The position numbers and the translations under genes were made by a program. Positions 51,201 to 63,800 of a stretch of 64,000 nt of DNA are shown here, piece after piece. Each line of letters opens with the position of its first letter. Positions within the stretch are counted from its first letter, which is position 1. Origin of the DNA: Rhizophlyctis rosea. Its lineage: Eukaryota > Chytridiomycota > Chytridiomycetes > Rhizophlyctidales > Rhizophlyctidaceae. The notes under the pieces were generated by a model. It was not told the DNA's origin and ran no database searches. It worked only from the letters and a program-made list of their open reading frames with translations. The stretch is taken from NCBI GenBank assembly GCA_027596075.1, contig JADGJC010000139.1:35864-99863 (forward strand), in the 5' to 3' direction.

Positions 51201-53316
51201 CTTCAATTTCAACGCCTCCTCATGCAACCCATTAAACCCAAACCCACTCCCCAAAATCTCAACAACGACCCTCGCCAATTCCACATTCCCGCTCGCACAT
51301 AACTCGTATACTCCAAAATCACCCAAAACCTCCTTAACACCCGGCCACTCCATGATGAGATATTCGATCATTTCCTTCGTGAAGCGGGGGTCGCGGAGAC
51401 AGTGTTCGAGTGTTCGGTGGAGGTCACTGTTGCCGCCTGGTGCTAGGCGGAGACGGGTGTTACCCGATATAGGAGGGGCGGTGTAGTCCGTGAAGGGGTC
51501 GACGGAGGTGTAGTTGTAGAACGCGTTGTTGCCTTCGCGGTTACCACGGGACTCGTTGACGGTTTTGATTCGGTGACCGAACGTGCGGGCACCAACGTAC
51601 CCCGTCGACGCGGTCTTCATATACTGTTCCGGAGCGCCTACACGAGATTGAGAGAGAGATTCTTTGAGGACCTTAACAGCGCGGAGGTCGTTGCGTAATA
51701 TAGCGTTCCTCAACGCCGTGTCGTGGGGGAGGTCGGGTTTACGTCCGTACACGTATGCGCACATTCGTTTAGTTTCTTCCACACAGGATTGGAGGAGGGT
51801 GTAGTCTCCTGTTGCGACTGCGCGGTTGAATTCGCGGGCGGAGCAGAGGAGGCAGCAGGATGTGTCGGGGGTGTGGGGGTGGGTGGGGTCGTGGTCGTAG
51901 CCGGTGTAGGTGGGTACGTCCTTTCCGGCGAGGGCGGCGATGCGGGATTGGCGTTCGGCTTCGCGCTCGGCGGCGAGTTGGGCTTTTTTGCTCAGTTTTT
52001 TGACTTTCGGGGCGGCGAGTTTGCGTTTTGAGGGTGCTTTGGTGCTACCACCACCGTCTCCGGAAGCCTTCTTCTTCCGTGGAGATTTGGTCTTCTTCAC
52101 CGGCGACCCATCCTCTTCACCTCCATCCTCATCACCCTCCCCCTCCTCTACATCAGACCCACTCTTCTTCTTCCTCTTAGGACTCCCACCACTACCACCA
52201 CTCTTCCTCCTCCTCTTCTTGCCCCCCTCCTCCTCCTCATCAACCATCCAAGCCATCTCATCCCCATCCATGTACGTCTCATCTCTCTTCAACGTCACCT
52301 TCTTCTTCCCCTTCCCAGTCTTGGTCTCCCAATCTTGAATCAGTAACACATCAACTTCGGCGGCGATGACCCACTCGTTGGCGTCATGCGGGAGTCCTTC
52401 CCATTTGATTAAGTACTGTTTTTCGCCCTGTGGGAGGGTGCACAAATCAGGGGCATTGGTCAATAAGACAATCTACTACCTACACTCGTCCTCAACCCCC
52501 CCAAACTCCCACAAAACTCAACCCACACCAACCTTGCGACTCCTCTCATCCAAAATCTTCTCCGCATACGTCGTATCCTCGTCACTCTCATCGTCAGAAT
52601 CTTCATCTTCATCTTCATCCTCGTCATTCTCGTCTTCGGAATATTCCTCCTCAATTTCACCATCGTTGTCTGCTGCGGCGCGGTGAGACTCGGCCACAAC
52701 GACTTCGACGCTATGTTTTGGGAGCTTGCGGGGGGAGACTGGATGTGCATTGGTGGGGGGAAGGATGGAATGAGGAAAGGAGAGGGGGTTAAGTCATGGT
52801 TGACGGGAGGAGGGCATGGAAGGGTAATCAACTGCCCACACCCCCGCCCACACACGCAATCCACCAATCCCACCAACTTCCACCTACCATCCTGCGAACT
52901 ATACGCACTATCGTTCCTCCCACCACCATCATTCCCCTTCTCCTTCTGCTTCCGCGCAGCGACAGCGGCGGCGGCAACAGGGTACTTCGCAGCCAAACTA
53001 ACGTCATCATCTTCATCCTCCTCCTCACTCGCTACAGCCACCACACTGGACCGCGGCGACGTCTTAGGCGTCCGCCCCGCACGCTTGTAAGTGTTCTTCA
53101 ACTTGTTTTTGGGCGTGGCGAGGGGAACGTCTGTGTCGGGGAAGTCGAAGGGGTTTGGCTGGTGGGAGGGGATTTACGATGAGATTGGAGGATGTAAACA
53201 AATGAGCCGTGACGGGAGAGACTTACAGCCTGCGAAGACGACCCCGCGTCCACATCGACCACATCGACAGATGACGCGGGTGCTGCCGTCGCTTGAGAAC
53301 GCGTAGTTCGCGGCAT
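42262..53316 (-). CDS. Giant chromodomain-ankyrin-WGR-PARP protein with PBZ-like finger
   Basis: Poly(ADP-ribose) polymerase of about 3138 residues. Twenty-three exons join in frame: 53316-53227, 53158-52888, 52738-52533, 52427-51121, 51030-50810, 50726-49818, 49722-49403, 49335-49150, 49069-48919, 48851-47830, 47765-47697, 47634-46999, 46939-46720, 46678-44823, 44755-44680, 44615-44143, 44055-43669, 43588-43569, 43498-43270, 43207-43118, 43056-42735, 42677-42534, 42473-42262. Order: Ser/acidic N-terminus; chromodomain-like segment (about 176-220, YAEKILDERSRKGEKQYLIK then WEGLPHDANEW); Lys-rich linker (KRRRK, KKTKSPRKKK); about 25-30 ankyrin repeats (about 630-2290, such as GYTALHFAAHYGHEEVVKAL); WGR domain (about 2410-2535, LWTRWGAVGE); PARP regulatory helices (about 2557-2690); catalytic domain with the H-Y-E triad (LLWHGS, GKGIYFADTF, LQHNEYIVYN), typical of polymer-forming enzymes; Cys/His segments; PBZ-like finger; Asp/Glu tail. 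Confidence 0.93.
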
Positions 53317-53963
53317 TGGGATTTTGCGTTTCTTTTTTTTTGGTTTTAGGTTGTTTGCTGTCAAAACGATGCCCACTCCAATGGGAAAAATTGGATTTGG
53401 GGGGTTAGTAAAGGAGGGTCGACGCTTCGAGCGAAGCAGCCCTTATAAGGAGAACCGTTGTTGTTCTCCAGCAGGCCTGCCTTCACTACGGCAGATTACT
53501 TCTTCCTCGACCAAGATGTCAAGTTGGTGGAGACAGAAATGAAGGGGAGCAGGGCAACATCTTCGAGACGCGATGGAGGAGGGATCCGGGCCAACCGGTG
53601 GCCGCGTGGGGTGCCAACAAAGTCGGAGGTGTTGCTGCGGCAGGAAGGTTTTTGCTCAGGCGGATGTCAAAACATTCGCAGCCACGATTGATCTGAGCTC
53701 CGGCCTTGCGAGATCTGTGTTGGCATCACTCATTCACCCTATTGTGAATTTTGGTATGTATGATGGTAAAGAAAACATCTGAGCGGTCATAGCAACCCTA
53801 ACAATTTCCGCAACAATGACAACAAATTCAGAACATCCTCGGTCATCAAGACCATCTCACACACTACTAAATTACAAAAAAATGGCTGCGAAATAGATAC
53901 AAAACCTCCCCTCTATCAAGCTCCAAGTTCCCAAAACCCCTCACATCAACACACTCCCTCACC
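53317..53963. other. Region between the PARP gene start and the OLA1 3' end
   Basis: Presumably holds the PARP promoter. A perfect 6-bp inverted repeat with a 2-nt centre (GCTTCG-AG-CGAAGC) lies at 53424-53437. No gene seen. Confidence 0.45.
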
Positions 53964-55699
53964 CTATTTCTTCTTCTGCACCTGCCCAGCCTTAAAGTAC
54001 ATAATATCCCCATCAACAACTACATACTCCCTCCCCTTCTGACTGTACTTGCCCGCAGCCTTGACTGCCGCCTCGCTCCCCAACTCCTTCAAATCATCAT
54101 ACTTCATAACTTCAGCCATAATAAACGCTTTCTCAAAGTCCGTGTGAATGACACCAGCAGCTTGTGGTGCTTTCGTGTTTTTGCGGATCGTCCAGGCGCG
54201 GACTTCGTCGTCTCCGCCGGTGAAGACTGTGGGGGTGGAGGTTTAGTTGGTGGAATGGAAAGAGGGGGGATGATGGGAGAAGAGGGAGACTTACAGTAAA
54301 TCAATTGAAGGGCGTTGTAACCAGCAACGATGATCTTAGGCAAAACACTGGTCACGGGTTGCGGGATCTCATATTGTGCCTGCAACTTCTTCAACTCCTG
54401 TTCCCGCTCGTCTTGGATCATGCCGGAGAGTTTGTTTTCGAAGGAGCCGGAGTAAGGGATGAGGAGGTCGCCTGGGTGGTTGGCGTCGATCCAGGCTTTG
54501 ATTTTGGGGAGCCACTTGTTCTTCTTGCGGACGTAGTCGCGTTCTGAGAGGTTGCACTGTTTGTGATTTGGTCATCAGTTTTCGCCCTTTGATAGTAGTA
54601 GCGGCAGCGAGCAGGAGCGGACAAATATAGCACGCAACCCAACCAACCCAAGCAACCCAACCAACTCATCCCCAACAACCCCATTGAACATCACATGCCC
54701 CCTCCCCTTCTGACTGCGCTTGCCCGCCTTCCCTCACACAAACACACACACAAGCGTAAACAAAACATATGCACAAGCACACATCTCCCCTCACTTCCCC
54801 AATCAACGCCATCCTCCAGAACAAGAGCAAAACGCAGCACAACTCACCAAGTATACGACGGGCTTAGCGGTGATGAGTTGCAAAGTGTTGATAATCTCAA
54901 TCTCCTTCCCGTTCCACTCCCCATCCCTCGCATCCTTCTTATCCTCACACACCCACTTGGCAACCTTACACAAAATCTCATACTCCTCCTTCTTCGCCTT
55001 ATCCGCCGCACTGCCCCCCTTACCCAACCGCTCCACCTCCCTCCTCTTCCCGTCAACAGTCTTGTTCAACAACTCCTCATCCTTCAACCGCAACTCGTTG
55101 TGGATAATTTCCAAATCACGCACGGGGTCCAAGTCGCCCTCGACGTGGATGACGTCGGCGTCGTCGAATGCACGACAGAGGTGGAAGATACCGTCGACGG
55201 CACGGATGTGGGATAAGAAAGCGTTGCCGAGACCTTGGCCTTCTGCGGCGCCCTTGACGAGACCGGCGATGTCGATTACTGTGAGGTAGGCGGGGACTTT
55301 GGAAGGGGGTTTGTAGAAGTCGCAGAGCCAGTCGAAGCGGGGGTCCGGGACGGCGACGCGGGCTTCGGAGGGGTCGATGGTACAGAAGGGGAAGTTCTGT
55401 GGTGGGGTAGGGGCAAGGGTGTCAACCAGGAGTTCCTCTCTGGAAATGTTTAGCGAAGAGTGACATACCTCAGAAGGGACGGCACTGTTTGTAAGAGCGT
55501 TGAAGAAGGACGACTTTCCGACGTTGGGAAGACCAACAATACCCTAAAAACACCGAATAAACAAACATAAGTTTGTGCACTGTGAAAGTGATCTAGGCTC
55601 GCCTGACCAGCCCCAAACGCACAAACCCACCATCTTCAAGTTGTTACCAGGCCGACCCAAAAGGGGCTTCTCGACGGTAGCGTTCTTCTTTGGCGGCAT
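53964..55699 (-). CDS. OLA1: Obg-like ATPase OLA1/YchF
   Basis: Conserved P-loop ATPase of the TRAFAC class that binds ribosomes and affects translation and stress responses. Exons 55699-55631, 55543-55469, 55396-54848, 54556-54295 and 54226-53964 give 405 residues (human OLA1 is 396). Key parts: [20 protein letters not shown] (P loop; exon 2), [34 protein letters not shown] (switch region), [17 protein letters not shown], and the C-terminal TGS-type domain [20 protein letters not shown] and [13 protein letters not shown]. The normal G4 NKxD motif is replaced by NLSE, the family trait that explains ATP over GTP preference. The third intron is 291 nt, longer than the others. Confidence 0.97.
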
Positions 55700-56253
55700 T
55701 TTGACTTTCTTCTGTTGACCGAAGTATGTGCGTGTGAAAGTGAGGGTTGCAGGTAAGGCGGGGAGAGTGAGTGGTGTGGCCGAAGTGAATAAAGCAGTAG
55801 TATGTGAAGGACAGCGGGATATGAGTGCGGTCCTGAGGGTTAAGAGATGCATACACTTCTATCTTTGCAACTAGCCACTTCCTCCCTAATTATAGATGTA
55901 GGAAATGGGAAGTGTTTCGAGCCACCAATAGTAACAGTATCTAATAATAACCACACTCCATTCCTCATTGTGAAACTGACCCGCCCCCCAATTTGGGCCT
56001 CAAAAATGTGCGCCGTGGCTGAAGTGTGGCTTGGGGGCTGATGAAGGCTTGCTCAGCGCCACATGTAACGATGCCCAATATCACACAGCCATCACGTTGA
56101 TCCCTCCCACCTCTCTCTTCACCCTCCCTTTCACCTTCAACCTCAACACCACCAACTACATCGCCGGAAGGTAGGTTGTAACCCACCCCCGCCGGTTGCA
56201 GCAAAGGCACCCAAGTACGAAGTCTGGAAAGTTGAACGCATATCCCTTTGTAA

Positions 56254-56283
56254 CCCGGGTGGGGGTATCCACACCCACCCGGG
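56254..56283. repeat. 10-bp perfect inverted repeat (hairpin)
   Basis: CCCGGGTGGG pairs with CCCACCCGGG around a 10-nt loop. GC-only stem in a noncoding interval. Confidence 0.8.
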
Positions 56284-56703
56284 GAGCTGAATGTTCTTGT
56301 CCCCTTTTTGAGGGACGCCCTGACAACTTCCCCCTCAACGACGGGGACCTCAAGGGTTGTTAGAAAGGGTGAAAAGGAACCTCTGCGCCAATGGACCTTT
56401 CTTCTGAAGCTGGCCTTCCGGCTTAGGTTCTGTATGGCAATTGTGGACGTTTGCACTGGTGAGTTGTTGTTATTCCTTTTGCCTGCATGCTTGTTACTGT
56501 GGATCTAACTTCTCCCGTTACGCAGTTAAAGATAAGTATCCAAGTCTGCTCCGGGTGCACAGTCAAGGTATTGAGTCGAGTACGTGCCGACTGGTGCTAG
56601 CTTCCACTGGTTCATAGGGCTGATGGCGGGAGGTGTCCACGACATCGGTGTCTAAGCTATCCTCCGGAGGAGACTGCATACTAAACCAGTTTTCTCCCGA
56701 CAG

Positions 56704-56778
56704 GTAGGCGTTCGGCTCTCCGCCCCGCAACAATAGAGAGCCACCGCCCCTCGAGGCGCTTCTAAGCGTCGCGCCTAC
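56704..56778 (+). other. Possible structured RNA, 75-nt three-way junction
   Basis: GTAGGCG (56704-56710) pairs with CGCCTAC (56772-56778). Nested inside are GGCTCTC (56714-56720) with GAGAGCC (56736-56742), and GGCGCT (56755-56760) with AGCGTC (56765-56770, one G-U). The size and nesting recall a tRNA, but there is no T-loop, no 5-bp anticodon stem and no A/B box, so it is not called a tRNA. Either strand could be the transcribed one. Confidence 0.35.
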
Positions 56779-57632
56779 GTACGTACCCGGCATTGCTTTC
56801 CGTGGTCTATTGATTGTCGTCTATTTCAGAAACCCCCCAACATCCAAGGTACAGAGCAAGGCACGGTGTAGTCATGTCCTTCGGGTCTGGCTCTGGCGAC
56901 ACTTTTTAGTGTCGTAATCGTGGTGTACGGCATGCGCATTAGGCACCGGCACCTCTGAGGCGGCCTCCATGGGTGGAGAGTTATGTACGGGGTAGGGGGG
57001 AGTAAACTTTTTTGTACGTAAAACTCCTTCAAGTCATGCTGGCACTTGGGCGTGTAGCAGTCCTGTATACCTTTAAAACTGTTTTTTGAAGTAACAATCT
57101 ATTCAAATCTATCTCCGGACCCTTCCTATGTGCATTCACGTTGATCATAATCCGGTTTTCGCACTGGCAAGAACTGTGTGCTAGAGACGATCTCTTCTTG
57201 AAATCCTCATCTTTTAAACATATCGAGTACTCTCAAAAACCTGTCTTTTAACTCACAACCAAGTCCAAAATCGTCAAAAAAAAAAGTTGCAAAGAGAAAA
57301 AAAGAGAAAGTATTATATTTTTCCTACACATCATGAGAACGCTGGCTATTTCCTCATTCCCCCTTCCCTCACACATACACAACACATACACACAGACAAG
57401 AAAAAAGAAAGAAAAGAGAAGAAAGAAAGAAGCTACACTGAATACACACAAAGCATAAAACCCGAAAGCCGCAAACATACGCTAAACCGCTACCCTGCTG
57501 CCCGTCCCCAGAGACTTTCCCGCTACCAAACTTCTAAAAAGCTAATGTACAAAGAAAAGAAAAAGAAACGGCGAAACAAACAAAAAGAAAGAAAGATATA
57601 TCAACTACCCCAAAACCCACCCACAACCCCAC

Positions 57633-59194
57633 CTAGCCCCTCCCCTGCTCCCACTCATCAACCTCCACATGCCCCTCCCCCGGCCCAAGCGGCTGCACAC
57701 TCGGCAACTCCACCGGCGTGCCCAAAGGAACACTCAACCCCAACACCCCCTCATCCATCCCCAACTGCCCTAAACACCTCCTCACAGCCTCTTCCAACTC
57801 GGCATTCCTCTCCACCTGCCGTTCAGCAAATTGCTGCATCTGCCGAATGTATTCTACCGAGCGGCGTAATATGACGCCCTTGTTAGGTTTATTCTGCGCG
57901 TCGGCTTGGAATTCCGGTAGGAGAGTGGCAAGTTCCTGGATTTTCTCATTGATGTTGTCGCGTCGACGGCGTTCGACGGCGTTGTGGGATTCGCGGCGGC
58001 GGCGGCGTTTTTCGTTTAGCATTTCTAGTCTGTTTTGTTGGGAGACGGCGGTTATTATTGTTCCATTTTTTTTTTTTTTTTTTGCGTAGACTTTGGTTTG
58101 ATTTCGGTGGGACAGATATTTTCTTCCTTCAACGCTGATGGGTTTGTAGACCCCCCCTCCTCTATTTCCCGTCTCCCTTTGCCCACCCACCCACCACCAC
58201 AGAAACAGGTAAAAGACAATAAATACTCACTGCTGCTTTCCATCCTCGTCCAAATTGTCGAAACCCATGTTGTTACTGCCGTACGCCCCAAACGATGACG
58301 GCTGAGATCCCATGAGTTTTGTTTGGTCGATGGCGCCAAAGCCGGCGGTCGGGTGCACGGGCATGGACATAGAATAGAAGTTGCCCGGCATGTGAATGCC
58401 TGGTGTTCCTATGTTAACAAAGGAGGGTATGGGTTGAGCTTTTTATTGACATTATCTTCACAAACTCAAACTTCGCCAACAGATAACATCCCAAACGCAA
58501 GGCAAAGAAAGCAAACAAACGGAGAAAAAGAGAAAAATAACATACCATACGGCGAATTATGCAAACTCCCCGTCCCCCTCCCCGAATAATCCTCATGCAC
58601 AACCTCAAAATCATCCAACGGCGAACTAGACAACGGACTCATCATCGACGTCGGGTCCAAACTCCCATTCCCCGTTGCACCCGTCCCAACCGGAATCCCG
58701 CCCCCACCACCACCTCCTCCCATCCCACCACCCCCACCAGTCATATCAAAATCATTCTGCATCATAAACTCCCCGGCATCAATCTGCTCCTGCTCAGCTT
58801 TCATCGGGTTCTGGCCGTACCCCACCGGCACAGCAAGAAGCGACGGGTCGATCGTTCCTTGCTGGTGTTGCGGCAATTGTTGCGGTTTTTGCTGTTGCAT
58901 GTGGTATTGCGTTGGGTTTGCGAGGCGGGATTGTTGGTGTTGTTGTTGCGGGTGTTGCTGGTGTTGTGGGTGGAGCTGGTGTTGGTGTGGGTGGTGGTGG
59001 TGGACGTGTGGGTGTGATTGTTGAGGTGGGGAGAAGAAGCCTTGTTGCATCATGGCGGATGGGTCGTTGGTTTGGTGGGAGACGAGCATTTGCGGGCGGT
59101 GGTTTCCTCGGTTGAGGGCTATTGGTTGGGATTGGGATTGTGGGGAAGGGTTTCCAAACTGTTGAGGAGGACGTTGCTGTTGAGCCGGTAACAT
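57633..59194 (-). CDS. bHLH transcription factor
   Basis: Three exons (59194-58546, 58408-58231, 58029-57633) join in frame to 407 residues. The N-terminal half is low complexity (Gln/His/Pro, then poly-Gly), a likely activation or scaffold region. The basic helix-loop-helix domain is in the last exon (about 277-355): KRRRRRESHNAVERRRRDNI, then NEKIQELATLLPEF and VILRRSVEYIRQMQQFAERQ, running into a short leucine-rich coil. The basic region has His, Glu and Arg at the class B contact positions (H-x3-E-x3-R), which predicts binding to CACGTG. The loop includes NKGVILRRSVEYI as in USF/TFE/INO-type proteins; I cannot decide which. The second intron contains an 18-nt T run. Confidence 0.92.
58066..58083. 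repeat. Poly-T tract
   Basis: 18 T residues inside an intron of the bHLH gene; on the coding strand it is poly-A. Confidence 0.8.
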
Positions 59195-60812
59195 TTGTGA
59201 TTTGTGGTGAGCGCGATGGGTCCCGCGCTTTTGTTTAAGGTGTTGTTAATTAATTTGGAAAAACCAGTGGTATGTGGTGGATGAGTCGCTATGCCAACGA
59301 AAAGGAGTACTGGCGACTGTTATACAGCGATATTTGCTGGAATGGAGTAAACATGTCAAAAAACCATGAGGCGATCAGATAGGCCTCAAAATGAGATACG
59401 CACTGTAGCCTCCGAAAAGTGGGTATCTCCTAGCGGTATCCGAGCAATTATTGAAGTCGCTGAAACTATAAACAACCGGTAACGATAATGATAAGCCGCT
59501 TTGCCCCAAATATAACAGTCGATTTTGGCAAGTTCCCACGCCGACTGAATTGCCCAGTCACATATAATAAGAGAGTCAAACCTACTTGTTTAGTATCAAA
59601 AAGTGAACAACAGCGAAAGGTGCAGGAGCGTGGAACGGAACCGGATGCAAATACAAAAGCGTTGGAGTGAGCGGTTGCTATTTGCGCAAGCGTGTGTACG
59701 AGTGTGTATGGGAAAATATGGCTGTCAAGGGGTTGTGCCGTATGGCCAGGTCACGCAAGGTGCTTCTAGAACAAGCAGCTTTAAAGTTGTCAGCTGCGAC
59801 TGGTGCAGCAAAGAAGTATTATTGTTGGGCTGGCGTTGAGAGCCTCGGTGGTTGCAGTACTGATGGACTACCAATATGCGCAAAGAGATACGGTGTGTAA
59901 GATAGTTCTGTGGGTAATGCGAGTGAGCGTGTGTATGGGAAAATACTGTCTTGTCAAAGAGTCGGAGAATGAGAAGAGAGCAAGGAGAGCCAGGTTGGGT
60001 GACTGCCTGGTGCAAGCCCCTGTCCACTGTCCAGCTAGCTGTGTAGGATGCAATTATGGAAGGGTGTCCCTCCCTCTCTCTGCTTGCTTCAAGCTTGGCT
60101 TTGCAGGGGCCTGCCAGTCCAGCCCCTCCAGCCCCGGTCTTTGGGATACGGTTCACACTTGAATCACTCATCATCCATTCTGGTAGCAGGGTCGACCGCA
60201 TTCATTTCCACGCAATGGCACGCATTCAACATGCATGCAACCCTGCAACCCCCGGCTGCATACCGCATGAGCGGGATCCGATCAAATGTCGATTGACTTT
60301 GATCTCCGCCTTGAGGTGCCACTTGCGAGCCACTTTGGTGTCGCGGTGACTAGAATAGGTGTCAGAGCCAATGAGGTGTTGCTCAAAGGAGGTGCCTCTG
60401 TAAGCCACTGGGCCATAAACAAGTTTCCAGGCGATCGGGCTTTGCTTCCCACATAGCCAATGAATACCCCGAAACGTGGACCCCATGTCACTGCCCCCCG
60501 ATCTGGTCGGGTCGCAATTTATCCCAAAATAGAGTTGACAATTATAAATAGCAGGTGAGACTGCAAGCCACGTCATTTCCATAGGACCCTGGATACAGGG
60601 ACGTGTGCTTCCTTGAAGTCCGTTCTACCGGTGCTCCCCATGTTTACTGGCGAAAAAGGGTTGCATTTGGTGGGTGCTGTTCCTCGAGTTGTATAGCATG
60701 ACGTTGATCAACAACCAAAAGAGCCCATGACACAGACATGAAAGAATAAGAGCAACCTCATCTATTGCACAAGATATACTATGTAAATCAAACGGGTGTC
60801 AAAATCCCACAA
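59195..60812. other. 1.6-kb intergenic region
   Basis: Upstream of the bHLH gene and 3' of the GPCR gene. GTGTGTATGGGAAAATA occurs twice (59702-59718 and 59929-59945) within a diverged direct repeat about 227 bp apart. No gene recognised. Confidence 0.45.
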
Positions 60813-63800
60813 TCACGCATCCCCAGACCGCCTCCTCATCTTCAAATAACTCTCCTCCAACTCATCCTTAAACGTATCCCCATCCTCCTTCACCCCCATC
60901 GCCATATTAAAACTATCCTCCCCAACCACATGACTCTTCTGTATCGTTCCCCTCCCTCTACTGATCGCACTCCCAGCACCGACAAGTCCAACCACACTAC
61001 TAGGTCCCTTCCCAAATATCGTCCCACTGGTATTCATAGATCCTCCCGTTCTATCTGATTTGTAGGAGTCATCCGTCCGTTTGCCTGTTGCTCCCACGGT
61101 TGAGAGGGCGTTGGGCAAGACGCTCATGACTTTGAGGTTGTCGTCGTAGGACATTATGTCGTATGCTACGAGGAGTTTGGGGATCGCGAAGATGCAGATG
61201 GGGATCACGGCGCCCAGTACTGTTCCCAGGGAGATTAACAGGTAGCTGTGTGTGTGGGTGGATAAGTGTATTGAGTGTGTGTGTTGGATGTGTGTTGAGT
61301 GTGAGTGTGGATGGGTGTGCGCATTGTGTGAGTGTTGTGTGAGTCGGAGTGTGTGTGTGAGTGGGGGTGGGTGGGTGTCGGTGTGCGTGTGCGGGTGAGG
61401 GGGGCAGGAATGGGTGACGAGCCGGAGTTGGGTGGGGGGTTGAAGATGAGAAGAAAGGGATTAGTTGTCAGTCAAAAGCATGATCACAGTGCGGTGGGAT
61501 CATGTACAAAGCACTCACGATGCAACTGGCGACGAAATGATCTGCAAAACGGGCACAATGACAATCGAAACGATGGATATGACGCCTATGGCTGCCACAG
61601 TGAAGATGTTCTCGTTATATGCTAATTGGCGGGAAGAAGAACATGAGAGTTTGATTGGTGAGCGCGGGGAAGAACAGCAGCTTCTGCAATGCTCCAACCC
61701 CCGTCTTACCTGAACTAACTTTCCGCGTTCTGAACGAAAAGATCGCCGCAACGAGAATCAACCCTGCGTTCCACTGCCCGTTGCAAGGTCAAGGGATTAA
61801 CAACAACCCACGAACAGAACTAACAGAGAGCCACTAACAACCGGAAGCAGAACCGAACAACTCCCGCGAAACTCCACTGAAAACATACCACATACAACAA
61901 CACACTCGGCACAATATGCACTTTCGGACACGACACTTGCTTCACTGTCCACCCCGTCGACATATCAATCACAACATCCGTCGTCTGATTGGGATCTCCC
62001 AACCAAAACTGGAGCATCTATACATTGACACAACGGCGGGTCGAAAAGGAGTTGATCGGGTTTTGAGTCAAAAAAGTGAAGCAGAGAGGCGTACAAAACC
62101 CTCCTTTTCCCAAACACAGGAGAGAGAGAAAAAACACACAGAAATCCAAACACTAACCAACAACAAAACAACTTCCACAGCCACAATACCACCCAACAAC
62201 CCGAACAGCTGCGCATCAGCAATCTTGAATCCTATCTCCTTGTTGCGGAAGATTCGGTCGATGCGGTAGGTTTTGACGAAGAGGGAGCCGAGGACTAGGG
62301 CGTAGCCTATTGCGAAGAACCAGTCTGTTCGGGAGGGAAGGGGTTTGAATGAATTTGGGTGTTGTGGTGGTGGGGCTACGATGATGAAAAGAATATGAGG
62401 GAGCTTACAAGCACCAAAACATTCGGACCAACCGAGGTGGTCGTCGGATGCTGTGCGCATGAGGACGGATGAGAGTGCTATTATGCCGCCTGGTTGTGGA
62501 TCGTCAAGGAATAGGAAGATTTAGACTGCTTTATGTCAAGGAAAGAATAGTGCTACCAAACAACTGCTCATTGCCAACATAAGTGCCCCCCTCCTCCTCT
62601 CATCTCCCTCCCCGCTCACAATAACATATCTGAAAAACCTCCTTGCTCATCCCGTGCCCACAACAACAACAACCACCCAAATTCCTCCCCCCGCCCTCCT
62701 CAAAATTTAAAAACGAAGCCCGCCCCAAAGAAAAAAACTAAAAAAAAAAAACTCACCCAACAAAATCAACCCCGAAAAACTTTTACTCGCAGCTTTCACA
62801 ACCGGCGAATCCCTCTTCCCCACAAACAACACAAGCAACACAACATTGACCACCATACCCGCTCCCGCGATGCCCGTCATGCTCTTCCCTATCCCACTGC
62901 GGACTGACACGTATGGTGTAGAGATGACGTTCTTGAGGGAGGGAAGGAGGGTTTGCGCGCTGGGGATGTCGTGGCGGCAGGCGGTCTGTGGTGGGGGGTG
63001 AGTGTTAGGAGGGGAAAGGGGGGGAAAGGGAAAGGGGGAGGGAATACGCACGACGTTAGCAGCCCATCGGTACACGACTGTAGCGGTATTGGTTGTTGGG
63101 TCTTCTTCTAGATAAGGTTCCATTTCGTAGTGACTGCAAGGGGGGCGGGTTAAGTCGTTTATGATCTGAAATGTGTGTGGATGATGTCGGTTTGGGTGAG
63201 TACATTCCCGCCCCATGAACCTCGCAACATTGCCGAAACAAAAGAAAAGCAGCAACGCCCCACCACACAAGATCGTTCTAAAGCCCTCTTGACGGACAAG
63301 TTCTGTAATGGTGAAGAGTGTTAGACACAAGTGCGTTTCGCTTTCCTTGAAAGACCGAGCTGTCACATAAGTGATTCGAAACACCCACCTTATACAAAAT
63401 CTCATTAAACGCCAACTGCACCGGATTGGATCCTTCGATCTCGCCATACGAAGTACCTTGCGCTACGGGCGCGCCGGCGAACATCCCGTGTTCTGCGTAA
63501 TATTAGACAGAGGGGGAATGTGTCTGTTATTCAGCAACCAGAGTTGACCACGTGGAAGGGGGGGGGGGATGAAGAATGACATACCAAGTAAACTATTATA
63601 AAACGTTTTGCCCGATATCTACTTAAACATAATAATCAGAAGAAGGTGAAAACCAAACTGCATCCACGAACCACCCCCCGGACACAAAAAAGCCAAGTCC
63701 CCACACATCCACCACACCTCCCCCCCCCCCCCCCCCTCCACCCACCTTATACATAGGCGTATACGCCACACTACTCCACCCCGTCACGCCCCCCCTCCCA

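Larger units (their letters stand above)
55700..57632. other. 1.9-kb noncoding region with dense inverted repeats
   Basis: No protein gene recognised. From about 56250 to 56960 there are several strong complementary segments: a 10-bp hairpin (56254-56263 with 56274-56283), a three-way-junction-like unit (56704-56778) and a 7-bp hairpin (56897-56914). The part from 57280 to 57640 is a purine-rich, low-complexity 3' flank of the bHLH gene; the Lys-rich open frame there is a composition artefact. Confidence 0.45.

Noticed and set aside
56704..56778. tRNA gene
   Set aside because: 75 nt with a 7-bp closing stem, but no T-loop, wrong arm sizes and no A/B box; kept only as a possible structured RNA.
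57287..57874. Plus-strand open frame rich in Lys, Glu and Pro
   Set aside because: Composition artefact of a purine-rich 3' flank and the antisense of the bHLH gene.
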